64,000 nt of DNA from a bacterium (GTDB lineage Bacteria > Fidelibacterota > Marinisomatia > Marinisomatales > JAHJCW01): assembly GCA_028282845.1 (NCBI GenBank), contig JANQGY010000009.1, positions 1 to 64,000 of the forward strand. Reading direction: 5' to 3'. The notes below the pieces were generated by a model that saw only the letters and a program-made list of their open reading frames with translations, made no database searches and had not been told where the DNA came from. Below, in pieces: positions 27,207-36,911 of this stretch. Both the position numbers and the translations under genes were made by a program. Within the stretch, counting starts at the first letter, position 1; every line of letters starts with the position of its first letter.

Positions 27207-27929
27207 ATGACAAGAATGATTAATTCGTTCCTCAAACTATTCAATCTAAAGATTATTAGGGCGTCAGTATCGGGCAGCGGATTTGATTATATATCTGCTA
27301 AAGAAACTGTATCGGCGGCAAAAGCCGATGGTCTATCGGTTTGTGACTATGTTGAAAAGGAATGGAACCAAGTAGGTGAGACGCAAAAAGTTATCGAAAG
27401 CATGAGAGATTTCGGAGCTTTTAATCACCAAAATCCTGCTGTTTGTGAAATTGGTGCTGGTACAGGTAGGTACATGGAAAAGGTGTTAGAAGTATGTGAA
27501 CCTGCTAATTATGAAAGTTATGAAACGGCTGAGGATTGGACGGATTGGCTACAGAAGCAGTACCCAATAATTTCACATCCCACAAATGGAAACTCTTTAG
27601 AACATACTAAAGATAATTCAATTGATTTACTCCATGCGCACGGTGTATTTGTCTATATACCATTCTTTGATACAGCAAAATATTTCAAAGAAATTAATCG
27701 GGTCACTAAGAATGGTTCTTATATAGTATTTGATTGTATAACTGAAGACTGTTTAGATGAAAAAAATCTTAATACGTGGGTCAGCTCAAACTACAATTAT
27801 CCGCGTCCCGTTTATGAAAAATTTATAATGAAGTCCTTTCCACAAAAGAAATATGAATTATTGGGAACGTTTTTTATAAAGTACGGTCAGGGTAAATCAA
27901 AATATTTTGTTTTTAGGAAATTGGATTAG
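27207..27929 (+). CDS. SAM-dependent methyltransferase-like protein
   Basis: A 240-residue protein with a class I methyltransferase core: VCEIGAGTGRYMEKVLE is motif I at about residues 88-104, and SIDLLHAHGVFVYIPF matches the strand 4 to helix D region. An N-terminal 75-residue helical extension precedes it. Related proteins occur among glycan and lipid methyltransferases. The substrate is unknown. It is the only plus-strand gene in a long leftward stretch, and its stop codon abuts that of metG with no spacer. Confidence 0.75.
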   Translation: MTRMINSFLKLFNLKIIRASVSGSGFDYISAKETVSAAKADGLSVCDYVEKEWNQVGETQKVIESMRDFGAFNHQNPAVCEIGAGTGRYMEKVLEVCEPANYESYETAEDWTDWLQKQYPIISHPTNGNSLEHTKDNSIDLLHAHGVFVYIPFFDTAKYFKEINRVTKNGSYIVFDCITEDCLDEKNLNTWVSSNYNYPRPVYEKFIMKSFPQKKYELLGTFFIKYGQGKSKYFVFRKLD

Positions 27930-29810
27930 CTAAAAAATCCGCATCCCGCTTTTTACCGCTGAACTGTCAATAGTAACCAAGGTTAATTCTTTTCCCTTTT
28001 TAGCAGCCAATAACATCCCATTGGATTCAATACCGCGAATCTCAACAGGTTCAAGATTAGCAACAACAATAATCATCTTTCCAACTAGTTCCTCGGGAGA
28101 ATAATGCTCAGCCACACCGGCAACAATCTGCCTTTTCTCCTCACCAATTTCAATTTGCAATTTCAACAATCTATCGGCCCCTTCAACCCTTTCTCCTTCC
28201 GATACTAAAGCTGTTTTTAGCTCAACTTTTTCAAAATCTTCATAACTGATAACATTCTCGACAATTGGTTTCTTGGATTTCTTAGGTTCGTTTTCCTTAG
28301 GTTTCTCAATTTTTATTCTAGGGAAAAGCAGCTCATGGTCCTTCAGCTTAGTGCCTGTATTTAGTTTACCCCAAATAAGCCCATCGTTAGTATTACCTAA
28401 AACATCAAGCACAGTTTTAGTTCTATTGGGCATTACCGGATGCAGTAACAATGCTGATATTCGTAACGCTTCGGCGGCTGTATATAGTACTCTTTCAGCA
28501 GCAGGCTTATCAGTTTTAACAAGCTTCCATGGTGCTTGCTGTTCCATATATCTATTGATACTTCTAACAAACTGTAATATTTCCTCAATTCCGTCATTGA
28601 TGCGCATTTCATTGATCAGTTCATTCACTCTTACAATTGTAATCTCTGATTCATCCTGAACTTTTTTCTCATCACCTGTAAAGTTCTCAACGCTTGGAAT
28701 TATTCCACCGAAATTTTTATTTATTAAGTTGGAAATCCGACTAAATAAATTACCAAAATCATTGGCTAAATCACTATTATAGCGCTTGATAAAGGATTCA
28801 GGTGTGAATGATGCATCTTGGCCAAGAACCATTCCACGCATTAAGTAGTAGCGTAATGGATCAACGCCATATTCATCGATCAGATCAAGCGGATTAATTA
28901 CATTCCCGAGTGATTTACTCATCTTTGATTCTCCGCTTAGCCACCATCCATGTGCGAAGATTGTCTTTGGTTGCGGAATCCCGGCCGAAAAAAGCATTGT
29001 GGGCCAATAGACAGCATGGGTCATTAGAATATCTTTTCCAATTAAATGAATTGCCGGCCACCATTTTTTAAATGATTTTTCATCGGAAGCATAACCCGGC
29101 GCTGTTACATAATTTATTAAAGCATCAAACCACACGTAGGTCACATATTCTTTATCGAAAGGCAGCTCAATCCCCCAATTCAATCGACTTTTTGGACGAG
29201 AAATACATAAATCCTCAAGAGGTTGACGCAAAAATCCCAATATCTCATTTTTGCGATGTTTTGGCTGAATGAAATCGGGATTATCATTTATGTAGTCAAT
29301 GAGTTGTTGTTGATACTTGCTCATTTTAAAGAAATAATTCTTATCGGCAACTGTCTCTAACGGTGTATTATGTTGTGGGCATTTACCATCAACTAATTCC
29401 TTTTCTGTATAAAAGCGCTCGCAACCCACACAATATAAACCGGTATATTCATCAAAATAGATGTCGCCCTTGTCATTCACTTCCTGTAAAATATTTTGTA
29501 CTACTCGTTTATGGCGGGTTTCTGTAGTACGAATAAAATCATCATATTTTATATGCAATTTTTCCCATAGATTGATAAAACGCGGCGCCATTTCATCACA
29601 GTGTTGTTGAGGAGTTACACCACGCTTATATGCAGTTCTCTGAATATTGAGTCCGTGCTCGTCAAGTCCTGTAAGGAAGAAAACGTCATGTCCTGATAAA
29701 CGACGATATCTTGCGAGGACATCAGCTAATATGGTTGTATAGGCATGACCAATATGCGGTTTACCATTTACATAATAGATTGGAGTAGTTATAAAGTAAT
29801 TTGGCGTCAT
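27930..29810 (-). CDS. metG: Methionyl-tRNA synthetase
   Basis: A class I synthetase for tRNA-Met. The HIGH motif is in YVNGKPHIGHAYT near residue 14, and the KMSKSLGN loop lies in the middle. A connective-peptide metal site is suggested by CVGCERFYTEKELVDGKC followed by PQH. The C-terminal 110 residues are an EMAPII/Trbp111-like tRNA-binding domain ending GIESNGMLLAAK, which promotes dimerisation. It is 626 residues long. It follows holB by 2 bases in a leftward operon. Confidence 0.97.
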   Translation of the reverse strand: MTPNYFITTPIYYVNGKPHIGHAYTTILADVLARYRRLSGHDVFFLTGLDEHGLNIQRTAYKRGVTPQQHCDEMAPRFINLWEKLHIKYDDFIRTTETRHKRVVQNILQEVNDKGDIYFDEYTGLYCVGCERFYTEKELVDGKCPQHNTPLETVADKNYFFKMSKYQQQLIDYINDNPDFIQPKHRKNEILGFLRQPLEDLCISRPKSRLNWGIELPFDKEYVTYVWFDALINYVTAPGYASDEKSFKKWWPAIHLIGKDILMTHAVYWPTMLFSAGIPQPKTIFAHGWWLSGESKMSKSLGNVINPLDLIDEYGVDPLRYYLMRGMVLGQDASFTPESFIKRYNSDLANDFGNLFSRISNLINKNFGGIIPSVENFTGDEKKVQDESEITIVRVNELINEMRINDGIEEILQFVRSINRYMEQQAPWKLVKTDKPAAERVLYTAAEALRISALLLHPVMPNRTKTVLDVLGNTNDGLIWGKLNTGTKLKDHELLFPRIKIEKPKENEPKKSKKPIVENVISYEDFEKVELKTALVSEGERVEGADRLLKLQIEIGEEKRQIVAGVAEHYSPEELVGKMIIVVANLEPVEIRGIESNGMLLAAKKGKELTLVTIDSSAVKSGMRIF

Positions 29811-29812
29811 TT

Positions 29813-30940
29813 TTATCTAAGATTACGATGGATATTAATTAATAAGTTGGTTAAAGTTAGCGACATATATAGATTCCTCCCTACTGATTCGATAGCTTCC
29901 TCAATTAAAATATTAATTTGAGTCAAATTAGCATTAGGATATTCTTTGTTGAATTGTTCCATTTTATCTAATAACTGCGGATGATAAAATTTATTCTGCA
30001 TTCCCAGTCTAAAATGATAAATGTTTTTAAACCAGTTTTGTAATAAAAATAAATTAAACTGAAATTGATTTTTATCTGTCCTGCTCAGTTTGGAATTGTC
30101 CTCAATAAATTTACGCCACTCATTACCGTTTTCATCTAATACTACTTCGGATAATTCATTAATTGTATTGATTAAATCAGCAACTGGCTTCCGCGCTATT
30201 GAAATTGCATTGCGCATATCACCCCCCGCAAGTTCTACAACAATATCAATGGATTCGCCATTTATTTCTTGTTCAAAAAGGAACTCTTTGATAGTGTTAT
30301 TATTGAAAGGTGGAAAATCAATGTGTTGACAACGCGATAGTATCGTAGGCAACAGTTGATCCTTGTTATCGGTAACTAAAATAATAGTAGTGTTTTGCGG
30401 TGGCTCTTCCAAAATCTTTAATAAGGCATTAGCCGATTCAGCCTGACCGGCGCTCAGCAAATGTGCATCGAATATAACGACAATTTTTCTACCAACATCA
30501 TCACTTTTTAAATATAATTTTTTGCGCAGTTCTCTTATCGAACTGATCAGTATGCGCGTTGCGCCGGGCAAGATCAATTTTTGAAACGGGTCGTTTACTT
30601 TTTTACCAATCAGTTCATTCAGTAATTGTAAATCACTCTCTTTTAAGGAATCTAACGGAGATCTGCTATCCTTTTTCGTACTACTGGCAGGCAAAGTAAA
30701 TACAAGTTTTAACAATTCATGCTGTAAATTTTTAAATTTATTGTAATTGTCTTCTGATACTTTTGCATCGGATTTAAAATATTGACTATTGATTACAGCA
30801 CCAAATTCAATTGCCATTGCTTCTTTACCAACACCGGAAGGGCCCGCAAACAGATAAGCACTACCGACTTTAGCATTATCAATGATTTTTGCTAATAATT
30901 CCCATACTTTGGGCTGAGCTTCACGTATATCAAAATTCAT
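29813..30940 (-). CDS. holB: DNA polymerase III delta' subunit (clamp-loader AAA+)
   Basis: An AAA+ clamp-loader ATPase: SAYLFAGPSGVGKEAMA holds Walker A, LLKILEEPPQNTTIILVT is the sensor-1 region after the VVIFDAH Walker B-type strand, and LSRCQHIDF follows as the SRC motif. The usual zinc-module cysteines are absent, as in many delta' proteins. The ATG at 30940 overlaps the envC stop as TGATG and is preferred; a TTG 15 bases upstream is possible. It is an operon partner of metG. Confidence 0.88.
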   Translation of the reverse strand: MNFDIREAQPKVWELLAKIIDNAKVGSAYLFAGPSGVGKEAMAIEFGAVINSQYFKSDAKVSEDNYNKFKNLQHELLKLVFTLPASSTKKDSRSPLDSLKESDLQLLNELIGKKVNDPFQKLILPGATRILISSIRELRKKLYLKSDDVGRKIVVIFDAHLLSAGQAESANALLKILEEPPQNTTIILVTDNKDQLLPTILSRCQHIDFPPFNNNTIKEFLFEQEINGESIDIVVELAGGDMRNAISIARKPVADLINTINELSEVVLDENGNEWRKFIEDNSKLSRTDKNQFQFNLFLLQNWFKNIYHFRLGMQNKFYHPQLLDKMEQFNKEYPNANLTQINILIEEAIESVGRNLYMSLTLTNLLINIHRNLR

Positions 30941-32130
30941 CACTTTATCAACCAATCTTGCGGATTAAGTTTTTGCTGATTGCCCCATATTTCAAAATGC
31001 AATATTGAACCGTTAACCGAATCATCATCGCCGACATAGGCAATTATATCCTGACTTTTGATTTCCCCGTCTTCGTGAACCTGAAGGTCGGTTACGTGTG
31101 TATATACCGTGTAATATCCCCCGCCATGATCAATTATGATCGTTGTGCCGTATCCCCTGATATAAGTTATAGTCGTTACTATCCCGTTAAACACGGCTCT
31201 AACGGGCACCTTAGCCGATGCTTCAATATCAATTCCCGGATTTTCGGTTGTAGTTTTTAGCTGCGAATTCCATTGGTTACCAAATTTGGCTACTATTTTG
31301 CCATTAACCGGCCACAACAATTGTCCTTTCAATTCTGCAAAATTCTTTGAACTTAAATATTCCCGTTGATCTCTGATCCTCTGTTCGCGTTGTGCTCTAT
31401 TTTTATCATTCAATATTTGCTGCCGAACCGCTTCGAGTTGTTTTAAACCTGCTTGTTTTTCTTGCAGATATTTTTCCAGCTCACGTTTGTCAGTTTGAAT
31501 TTTGTTAAGTTCACGCTGCGTGGATGATCGGTTGTTTTGCAGAGCATTCTGTTGTCTTGTCTTGTCGTTGGTAGTTTCAACATTTTTTCGCAATGCGACA
31601 TCCAAATCGCTTTTTTGATTGGTTATATCAGTGATCAACAACCTAATGGAATCCTGCAGCGTCTTCTCGATATCGGATACAATCTTCATATAGCGCGCAC
31701 GATAAATTGCCTGTTCCCAAGTATTAGAGCTCAACAGTTTAATCAATAAATTTGGTTCACCTTTCTTATAAACTTCAACAGCTCTCTTTTCATATCTTGC
31801 TAAATACCGGGCTAATATCAATTCATTTTCAGGTATGATCTTTTCCAATTTTGTGATCTGACTACGCGTCAGATTCTGCGACCGATTCAGCCTGTTAATT
31901 AATTGTGTGATAAGCGACATCTCTTTTTCAAGCGATGATAATTTGCCCGCCGTACTTTTTTCTTTTTGTTCCTGATCTTTTATTTCCTGCTGAGTTTTTG
32001 CAATTTCACTCTTTAAGGAACTAATGGCTTTATCCTGTTTGGCCAATTGCTTATCATAATTAACATCACCGGATTGCCCAGGCATAATGCTGGTCATCGC
32101 TAAAATAAATATCGTAAATCGGATTCTCAT
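30940..32130 (-). CDS. EnvC-like murein hydrolase activator (degenerate M23 domain)
   Basis: After a signal peptide, about 230 residues of heptad-rich helix form coiled coils. The C-terminal LytM/M23 domain follows, with VFNGIVTTITYIRGYGTTIIIDHGGGYYTVYTHV and LHFEIW. In active M23 enzymes the first ligand is a His four residues before the Asp of GxD. Here that position is Asn (NPGIDIEA). The later HxH-equivalent, YTHV, and the LHFEIW His remain. Loss of a ligand fits EnvC-type proteins that activate amidases instead of cutting peptidoglycan. It is probably periplasmic and acts in cell separation. Confidence 0.88.
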   Translation of the reverse strand: MRIRFTIFILAMTSIMPGQSGDVNYDKQLAKQDKAISSLKSEIAKTQQEIKDQEQKEKSTAGKLSSLEKEMSLITQLINRLNRSQNLTRSQITKLEKIIPENELILARYLARYEKRAVEVYKKGEPNLLIKLLSSNTWEQAIYRARYMKIVSDIEKTLQDSIRLLITDITNQKSDLDVALRKNVETTNDKTRQQNALQNNRSSTQRELNKIQTDKRELEKYLQEKQAGLKQLEAVRQQILNDKNRAQREQRIRDQREYLSSKNFAELKGQLLWPVNGKIVAKFGNQWNSQLKTTTENPGIDIEASAKVPVRAVFNGIVTTITYIRGYGTTIIIDHGGGYYTVYTHVTDLQVHEDGEIKSQDIIAYVGDDDSVNGSILHFEIWGNQQKLNPQDWLIK

Positions 32131-32226
32131 AGGTAATAAAAATACCTCTTACATTAAAAGGCATGCAAACTACTTTATGACTTTGCTAAATTATTGTTTC
32201 ACAATTTTTGGATATCCATATCAAAC

Positions 32227-32676
32227 ATGAAATCTAAACATCTGTATATTGAAACCGGTAAGTTAGAAGATGCCTATGAGATTGCACTTCAAATTCCGGA
32301 ATTTGAAAGTTTATATACATTAAACGAATTTGAAGACCGGTTAAAAGCCGCCACGCACTTGATATTAATTGCTTATTATAAAAATAAACCGGTTGGTTTT
32401 AAGATTGGTTATGAGACCTTAAAAAATAAACATTTCTACAGCTGGATGGGCGGCGTACTCCCCAAATATCGCAAAGCGGGAGTCGCGCAACTTTTATTAA
32501 ATTTTCAGGAAAAGTGGATCATTGAAAAAAAATATAAACGTATCTTAGTAAAAACACGCAAAAAGCATTTATCCATGATAAACTTTTTGGAAAAAAACGG
32601 TTATTATGAATTAGGCTCACTGCCCTATAATCCTGATGAAGAAACTCGTATTTTGTTCGAGAAAGAGTTAAATTAA
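32227..32676 (+). CDS. GNAT family N-acetyltransferase
   Basis: A single GNAT domain of about 149 residues. YSWMGGVLPKYRKAGVAQLLL includes the acetyl-CoA loop (Y-R-K-x-G-x-A), and the helix-strand pair with KTRKKHLSMINFLEKNGYYELG is the standard C-terminal half. The substrate is unknown. The ATG at 32227 is preferred; an in-frame TTG at 32194 would add 11 residues without family support. It diverges from envC and is followed 57 bases later by the DUF2892 gene. Confidence 0.85.
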   Translation: MKSKHLYIETGKLEDAYEIALQIPEFESLYTLNEFEDRLKAATHLILIAYYKNKPVGFKIGYETLKNKHFYSWMGGVLPKYRKAGVAQLLLNFQEKWIIEKKYKRILVKTRKKHLSMINFLEKNGYYELGSLPYNPDEETRILFEKELN

Positions 32677-32733
32677 ATTAATTATAATAGTTAATTTCCA
32701 ATCGTATTTTGCAATTGTCCAATAGGAGGTTTT

Positions 32734-32922
32734 ATGAAATGTAATGTAGGCCCAACCGACAGACTATTAAGAATAATAATTGGTCTTGTGATATTGGTAA
32801 TTGGTTATATAAATAGTAGTTGGTGGGGATTAATAGGTCTTATTCCACTGTTAACCGGTTTATTCAGATGGTGTCCCCTTTATAAACCTTTTAAACTAAA
32901 TACAAACAATAACACCGAATAA
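32734..32922 (+). CDS. DUF2892 small membrane protein
   Basis: A 62-residue protein with the N-terminal signature CNVGPTDRLLRIIIG, two membrane helices and a WCPLYKPF motif between helix 2 and the tail. This matches DUF2892 (the inner-membrane part of YgaP). The role of stand-alone copies is unclear; some sit with sulfur or rhodanese proteins. An exact AGGAGG ribosome-binding motif lies 4 bases before the ATG. A hairpin terminator follows. Confidence 0.9.
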   Translation: MKCNVGPTDRLLRIIIGLVILVIGYINSSWWGLIGLIPLLTGLFRWCPLYKPFKLNTNNNTE

Positions 32923-32945
32923 ATTTCAAATAATACATTGATCGA

Positions 32946-32976
32946 ATGAGTCTGATTTAATCGGGCTCATTTTTAT
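32946..32976 (+). terminator. Terminator after the DUF2892 gene
   Basis: An imperfect 12-bp hairpin (ATGAGTCTGAT...ATCGGGCTCAT, with G-T pairs) followed by TTTTT lies 23 bases after the DUF2892 stop. It ends just before the yjbQ start codon at 32982, leaving almost no room for a separate yjbQ promoter, so some read-through is likely. Confidence 0.65.
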
Positions 32977-32981
32977 CAAAA

Positions 32982-33374
32982 ATGCAAACTATAAACATTC
33001 AAACCAACCAACGGATAGATATTGTTGATATCACGGCCCAAATTGAAGCAATCGTTAATGAAGCAAATACAAGTTCGGGGGTAATTACCGTATATGTACC
33101 TCATACAACTTGTGGAATTATGATCAATGAAGGTGCCGATCCCGATGTTGTCAGAGATATAAAATATCAATTGGAAAATCTTGTTCCATATCAAAAAGGA
33201 TATAAACATTTAGAGGGTAATGCGGACAGCCACATCAAAACCTGTTTGGTTGGCAGTTCCGATACAATAATCATCAATAACGGAAAATTAGTGTTAGGTA
33301 CATGGCAAAGTATTTTTCTTTGCGATTTCGATGGACCGCGCGTGCGTAAAGTCCATGTAAAAGTTACCGGCTAA
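32982..33374 (+). CDS. yjbQ: YjbQ family (UPF0047) protein
   Basis: The 130-residue protein has the family pattern: VDITAQIEAIV, GVITVYVPHTTCGIMINEG, an H of NADSHIKTCLVGSS and LVLGTWQSIFLCDFDGPR. The conserved His residues bind metal. Family members have a weak thiamine-phosphate-synthase activity in vitro and unclear biological role. Its 3' end overlaps the convergent mazG by 4 bases. The start lies just after a hairpin terminator, so transcription may depend on read-through. Confidence 0.93.
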   Translation: MQTINIQTNQRIDIVDITAQIEAIVNEANTSSGVITVYVPHTTCGIMINEGADPDVVRDIKYQLENLVPYQKGYKHLEGNADSHIKTCLVGSSDTIIINNGKLVLGTWQSIFLCDFDGPRVRKVHVKVTG

Positions 33375-34156
33375 TCGGACAGTTTATCCGTTTCCCATAT
33401 TTCATCCATTTCCGCAAGCGGTGCTTCTTCGATTGACCGACCTTGTTTCCGGAGTTCTTCTTCAATCCTTTTGAATCGTTTAATAAATTTCTTGTTGGTT
33501 CTGCGCAGAGCATCTTCAGACGAAATTTTTAAAAACCGTGATAAATTTACAATCGAAAAAAGCACATCTCCAATTTCTTCTTCGATATGCTCTATAGTTC
33601 CGTTAGATTGAGCTTCTTTTAATTCCAACAGTTCCTCATGGATTTTTTCCCAGACTTCTTCAACTTTGTCCCACTCAAAACCCACATAACTTGCTTTTTC
33701 CTGCAAACGTTGGGCACGTACTAAACCCGGCAAAGTTACCGGTACTCCATCCAATCGGGATTCCCGACCTTTTTCTTGGTGCTTTTGTGCTTCCCAATTT
33801 TGCTTAGCCGATTTAGCTGCATCCACTTTTACATTTCCAAACACATGTGGATGGCGTCGGATTAACTTTGCTGTAATGTTCTCAAGAGATTCCAAAATGG
33901 AGAAGCGTTTTTCTTCCTCCGCCATTTGCGCTTGATACACCACATGCAGCAGAATATCGCCCAATTCTTCCTTTAAAGTATCCCAATCCTTAGCATGCAC
34001 ACTTTCCATCACTTCGTAGGTTTCTTCTAAAAAGAACGGCAGAATTGACTCGGGGGTTTGTTCTTTGTCCCACGGGCAACCGTCTTTAGCTCTGAGCTTT
34101 TTCATTATATCAACAAGCTCAATGAACTTTTCACCAATCTTGACTTTTCTATTCAA
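33371..34156 (-). CDS. mazG: Nucleoside triphosphate pyrophosphohydrolase MazG
   Basis: MazG hydrolyses nucleoside triphosphates to monophosphates and pyrophosphate. The N-terminal domain has RAKDGCPWDKEQTPESILPFF, split by the EETYEVMES and EELGDILLHVVYQA metal-binding helices (E-E-x-x-E...E-x-x-D). The C-terminal repeat has EEIGDVLFSIVNL. The 261-residue, two-domain length is normal. It overlaps ybeY by 4 bases at ATGA. Confidence 0.95.
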   Translation of the reverse strand: MNRKVKIGEKFIELVDIMKKLRAKDGCPWDKEQTPESILPFFLEETYEVMESVHAKDWDTLKEELGDILLHVVYQAQMAEEEKRFSILESLENITAKLIRRHPHVFGNVKVDAAKSAKQNWEAQKHQEKGRESRLDGVPVTLPGLVRAQRLQEKASYVGFEWDKVEEVWEKIHEELLELKEAQSNGTIEHIEEEIGDVLFSIVNLSRFLKISSEDALRRTNKKFIKRFKRIEEELRKQGRSIEEAPLAEMDEIWETDKLSD

Positions 34157-34578
34157 AGTTCCAAATCCTTTAAGTATTTATTTTCTAATTTTTGCATTTC
34201 CAACCGCTGTTCTTCCGTATCATCCTTACATCCCAATAGATGCAAACTGCCGTGTATGATCAATCGAGCAATCTCCCTTTGGTACGGTTCGCCAAAATAT
34301 TCAGCATTTTCTTTGGCAACCGGTAAACAAATATAAATTTCACCTTCTACCTTATTAATACTATAATCGTTTAACCTGAAAGCAATAACGTCTGTAGGTT
34401 CATCTAGATTAAAAAATTGCTTTTTTAATCTTTGAATCAGACTTTTATTAGCAAATATAATTGATGTCTCACTTTCGGAAATACCCTCTTGCCCTAAGAT
34501 GTGTTTATAGATTGTATCAACGAGATTATCTTTTATTCCAACCAAGGCAGGATCGGTCTCAATCTTGACTTTATGCAT
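34153..34578 (-). CDS. ybeY: Endoribonuclease YbeY
   Basis: YbeY takes part in 16S rRNA 3'-end maturation and ribosome quality control. The signature is IHGSLHLLGCKDD. The first two zinc ligands (H-x-x-x-H) are kept, but the third position, normally His in GYDH, is Asp in GCKD. From memory, Bacteroidota YbeY proteins often read GYKDK there, so this is probably a lineage feature and not a loss of function. The 141-residue length is normal. Start and stop overlap pgpH and mazG by 1-4 bases. Confidence 0.93.
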   Translation of the reverse strand: MHKVKIETDPALVGIKDNLVDTIYKHILGQEGISESETSIIFANKSLIQRLKKQFFNLDEPTDVIAFRLNDYSINKVEGEIYICLPVAKENAEYFGEPYQREIARLIIHGSLHLLGCKDDTEEQRLEMQKLENKYLKDLEL

Positions 34579-36911
34579 TAATTTTCAGATTTAACCGTTT
34601 CTGCTTTTTTGGGATCTTCCGGATATTCTATTCTAATATGAAATATTCCTCTTAAGATCGGCAGCATACCGGTTGTACCATTAACGGTTCCCTTAATTTT
34701 GCGTAATTCATCAAGCGTTAACGGGCACTCATCTAATTGACCTTCTTCCAATTTTTTCTTGGTAATTCTGTCAATCATTTCTTCAATTTTAACAATATCG
34801 GGATTTTTAATCGAGCGAACAGCAGCTTCAATTGATTCACAAATCATCAAAATACCGGTTTCTTTGGTATGTGGTTTGGGCCCGGGGTAACGAAAGATTG
34901 TTTCATCTATCTCTGAGGTATCTTTCGCTTCAGCTAATGCCTGACGATAAAAATATTCAACCCTAGTTGTTCCATGATGCGTTGCAATAAAATCTTTGAT
35001 CGCTTGCGGTAATCCGAATTCATCAGCCAATGCAATACCTTCCCGCACGTGATTCCGGATAACTTTGGCACTCATCGTCAAGGTCATGCTGTCATGTCTA
35101 TTTTCACCGGCGAATTGATTTTCAATAAAATATTCAGGATTCTTTAATTTGCCAATATCATGATAATAAGCTCCAACCCTGCACAATAAGGAATGTGCCC
35201 CAATTGCATCGGCACAGCCTTCCGCAAGATTACCAACCACAACACTGTGGTTAAAGGTTCCGTTAGCTTCCTGTTGCAATCGTTTGAGAAGAGGCGTGTT
35301 AAAATCCAACAATTCTAATAAGGTAAGATCAGTTGTTACCCCGAATCCAATTTCAAATAATCCGATTAATCCATAAGTCAAAATGGGAGCTAATATGCTG
35401 ACTATCGCCAAATACAATAGATCAACTCGCATTTCAGCCCAACCTGCATTCTCGAACAGACCCATAGCTAAAACCACAAGAGCGCTCGCTCCCAATAGAG
35501 AAAAAATTGTTTTAAAAACCTGACTGCGAGTGCGCAATTGCCGCACATTATACATCGCGATTGATGAAGAGAATAACATAACAACAATAAAATCAATATT
35601 GTTGCCAATCATCATCCCTATTAAGATTATGATTGTTGATGCTCCCATGAATCCAATGCGGGCGTCAAACAGAATGGTCAATGACATTGCGGCTACGACA
35701 ACCGGAATCAAATATTCGGAAAATTCTAATTGAAAATAAAATAAATAGGCAAAGACAATCGTGACCGCAAATAAAATCGAGATCAGAAGTATTAATCGGA
35801 TATTAAGAAAAGTTTCTTTCCGGTAGATAATTAAGAAGGTGAAGAAAAATGAATAGATAATTCCAATTAGGATGAATTTGCCTAACAATTCGGTAAATAA
35901 TTGCCAAAAGCCTGCCAAACCATCCGATTTGCCTTGAACAGCTTCCAACGATTTTAATTTTAAGAGCATATCATCAGTGATCCGCGTATTTTTTTCAACA
36001 ATTTTTTCATCCTTTAATACTGTTCCCTGATATCGCGGCACTCTATTTAATTTTATCTCGCGGCGCCTTTCCGTTGTCTCCTTATCATACAACAGATTGG
36101 GCAACATGACCTCAACTATGATTTCATAAGTACTTTCGCGCAATAGCGTTTGATCTTCCGGGTATAAATTACTCACTTCTTGTCGGGCTTTGGTCCAGGC
36201 GGTTTCCAAGTCATTATAATCATCCGGATTTGCCAATACCGGCACATCCGATTGACTGATCATTATTTCTTCACTGATAATTTCCGATTTAGTAATGTCA
36301 TATATTCCTTCTGACCACTGACTGCGACTGATCCGCACTACATCATTTTTAAGTTTATCTAATGAATAATCGAATTGATCGCTGTCAGGATCCCAAAGAA
36401 TTGTTTTCCACAAATCGGTTTCAATATCAAAAGAAAATGATTCGGAAAAATCAAGTTTTAGTTGATTTAAGTTTATACTGTCAGCTTCAAAAGTTGATAG
36501 AGCGTCCGCATAACCATCTTCATAACGTTCCCGGAATACATTATTAGCTGAAGCTAATACTTTGGTTTGTGATTCACGAATTTGTTCAATCTTTTCAAAT
36601 AAGCTATTTATTATTTCTATTTGAGAATTAACAACTTCCTGACTTCTAATAAATAGCGCCGGTTCGGATTTAAGCGCTTCGTCAAGATCTTCTTGCAACT
36701 TTTCTACCGGTTTAAGGATCGGGAATGTTTCAGGTGCAATTATCGTCTCACGAGCAATATCATCTTTTTTATATGCAAATTGCAAAGTCTTGCCGCTTGG
36801 AAAAAACAAAGCCGACACTATAATTAGGCTGAATATTGTCAGAATCTGCCAACGATATTTGCTTAGCAGATTAGTAATTTTAATTAAAATATTTTGCTGG
36901 TTACCCATCAT
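34578..36911 (-). CDS. pgpH: 7TM-HD phosphodiesterase, PgpH family
   Basis: The chain has one N-terminal membrane helix, a roughly 270-residue extracytoplasmic 7TMR-HDED domain, seven membrane helices (about residues 325-500), and a cytosolic HD domain. HD-domain ligands include NHSVVVGNLAE, YYHDIGKLKNPEYF and TMTLTMSAKVIRNH. PgpH proteins hydrolyse cyclic di-AMP. That activity is a family inference. The gene lies between ybeY and an acyl-CoA dehydrogenase with 1- and 4-base overlaps. The pgpH-ybeY pairing is widely conserved. Confidence 0.95.
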   Translation of the reverse strand: MMGNQQNILIKITNLLSKYRWQILTIFSLIIVSALFFPSGKTLQFAYKKDDIARETIIAPETFPILKPVEKLQEDLDEALKSEPALFIRSQEVVNSQIEIINSLFEKIEQIRESQTKVLASANNVFRERYEDGYADALSTFEADSINLNQLKLDFSESFSFDIETDLWKTILWDPDSDQFDYSLDKLKNDVVRISRSQWSEGIYDITKSEIISEEIMISQSDVPVLANPDDYNDLETAWTKARQEVSNLYPEDQTLLRESTYEIIVEVMLPNLLYDKETTERRREIKLNRVPRYQGTVLKDEKIVEKNTRITDDMLLKLKSLEAVQGKSDGLAGFWQLFTELLGKFILIGIIYSFFFTFLIIYRKETFLNIRLILLISILFAVTIVFAYLFYFQLEFSEYLIPVVVAAMSLTILFDARIGFMGASTIIILIGMMIGNNIDFIVVMLFSSSIAMYNVRQLRTRSQVFKTIFSLLGASALVVLAMGLFENAGWAEMRVDLLYLAIVSILAPILTYGLIGLFEIGFGVTTDLTLLELLDFNTPLLKRLQQEANGTFNHSVVVGNLAEGCADAIGAHSLLCRVGAYYHDIGKLKNPEYFIENQFAGENRHDSMTLTMSAKVIRNHVREGIALADEFGLPQAIKDFIATHHGTTRVEYFYRQALAEAKDTSEIDETIFRYPGPKPHTKETGILMICESIEAAVRSIKNPDIVKIEEMIDRITKKKLEEGQLDECPLTLDELRKIKGTVNGTTGMLPILRGIFHIRIEYPEDPKKAETVKSEN

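Noticed and set aside
34153..34578. YbeY inactivated by loss of the third zinc-binding His
   Set aside because: From memory the same position is often K-D in Bacteroidota YbeY, so it is a lineage trait and not decay.
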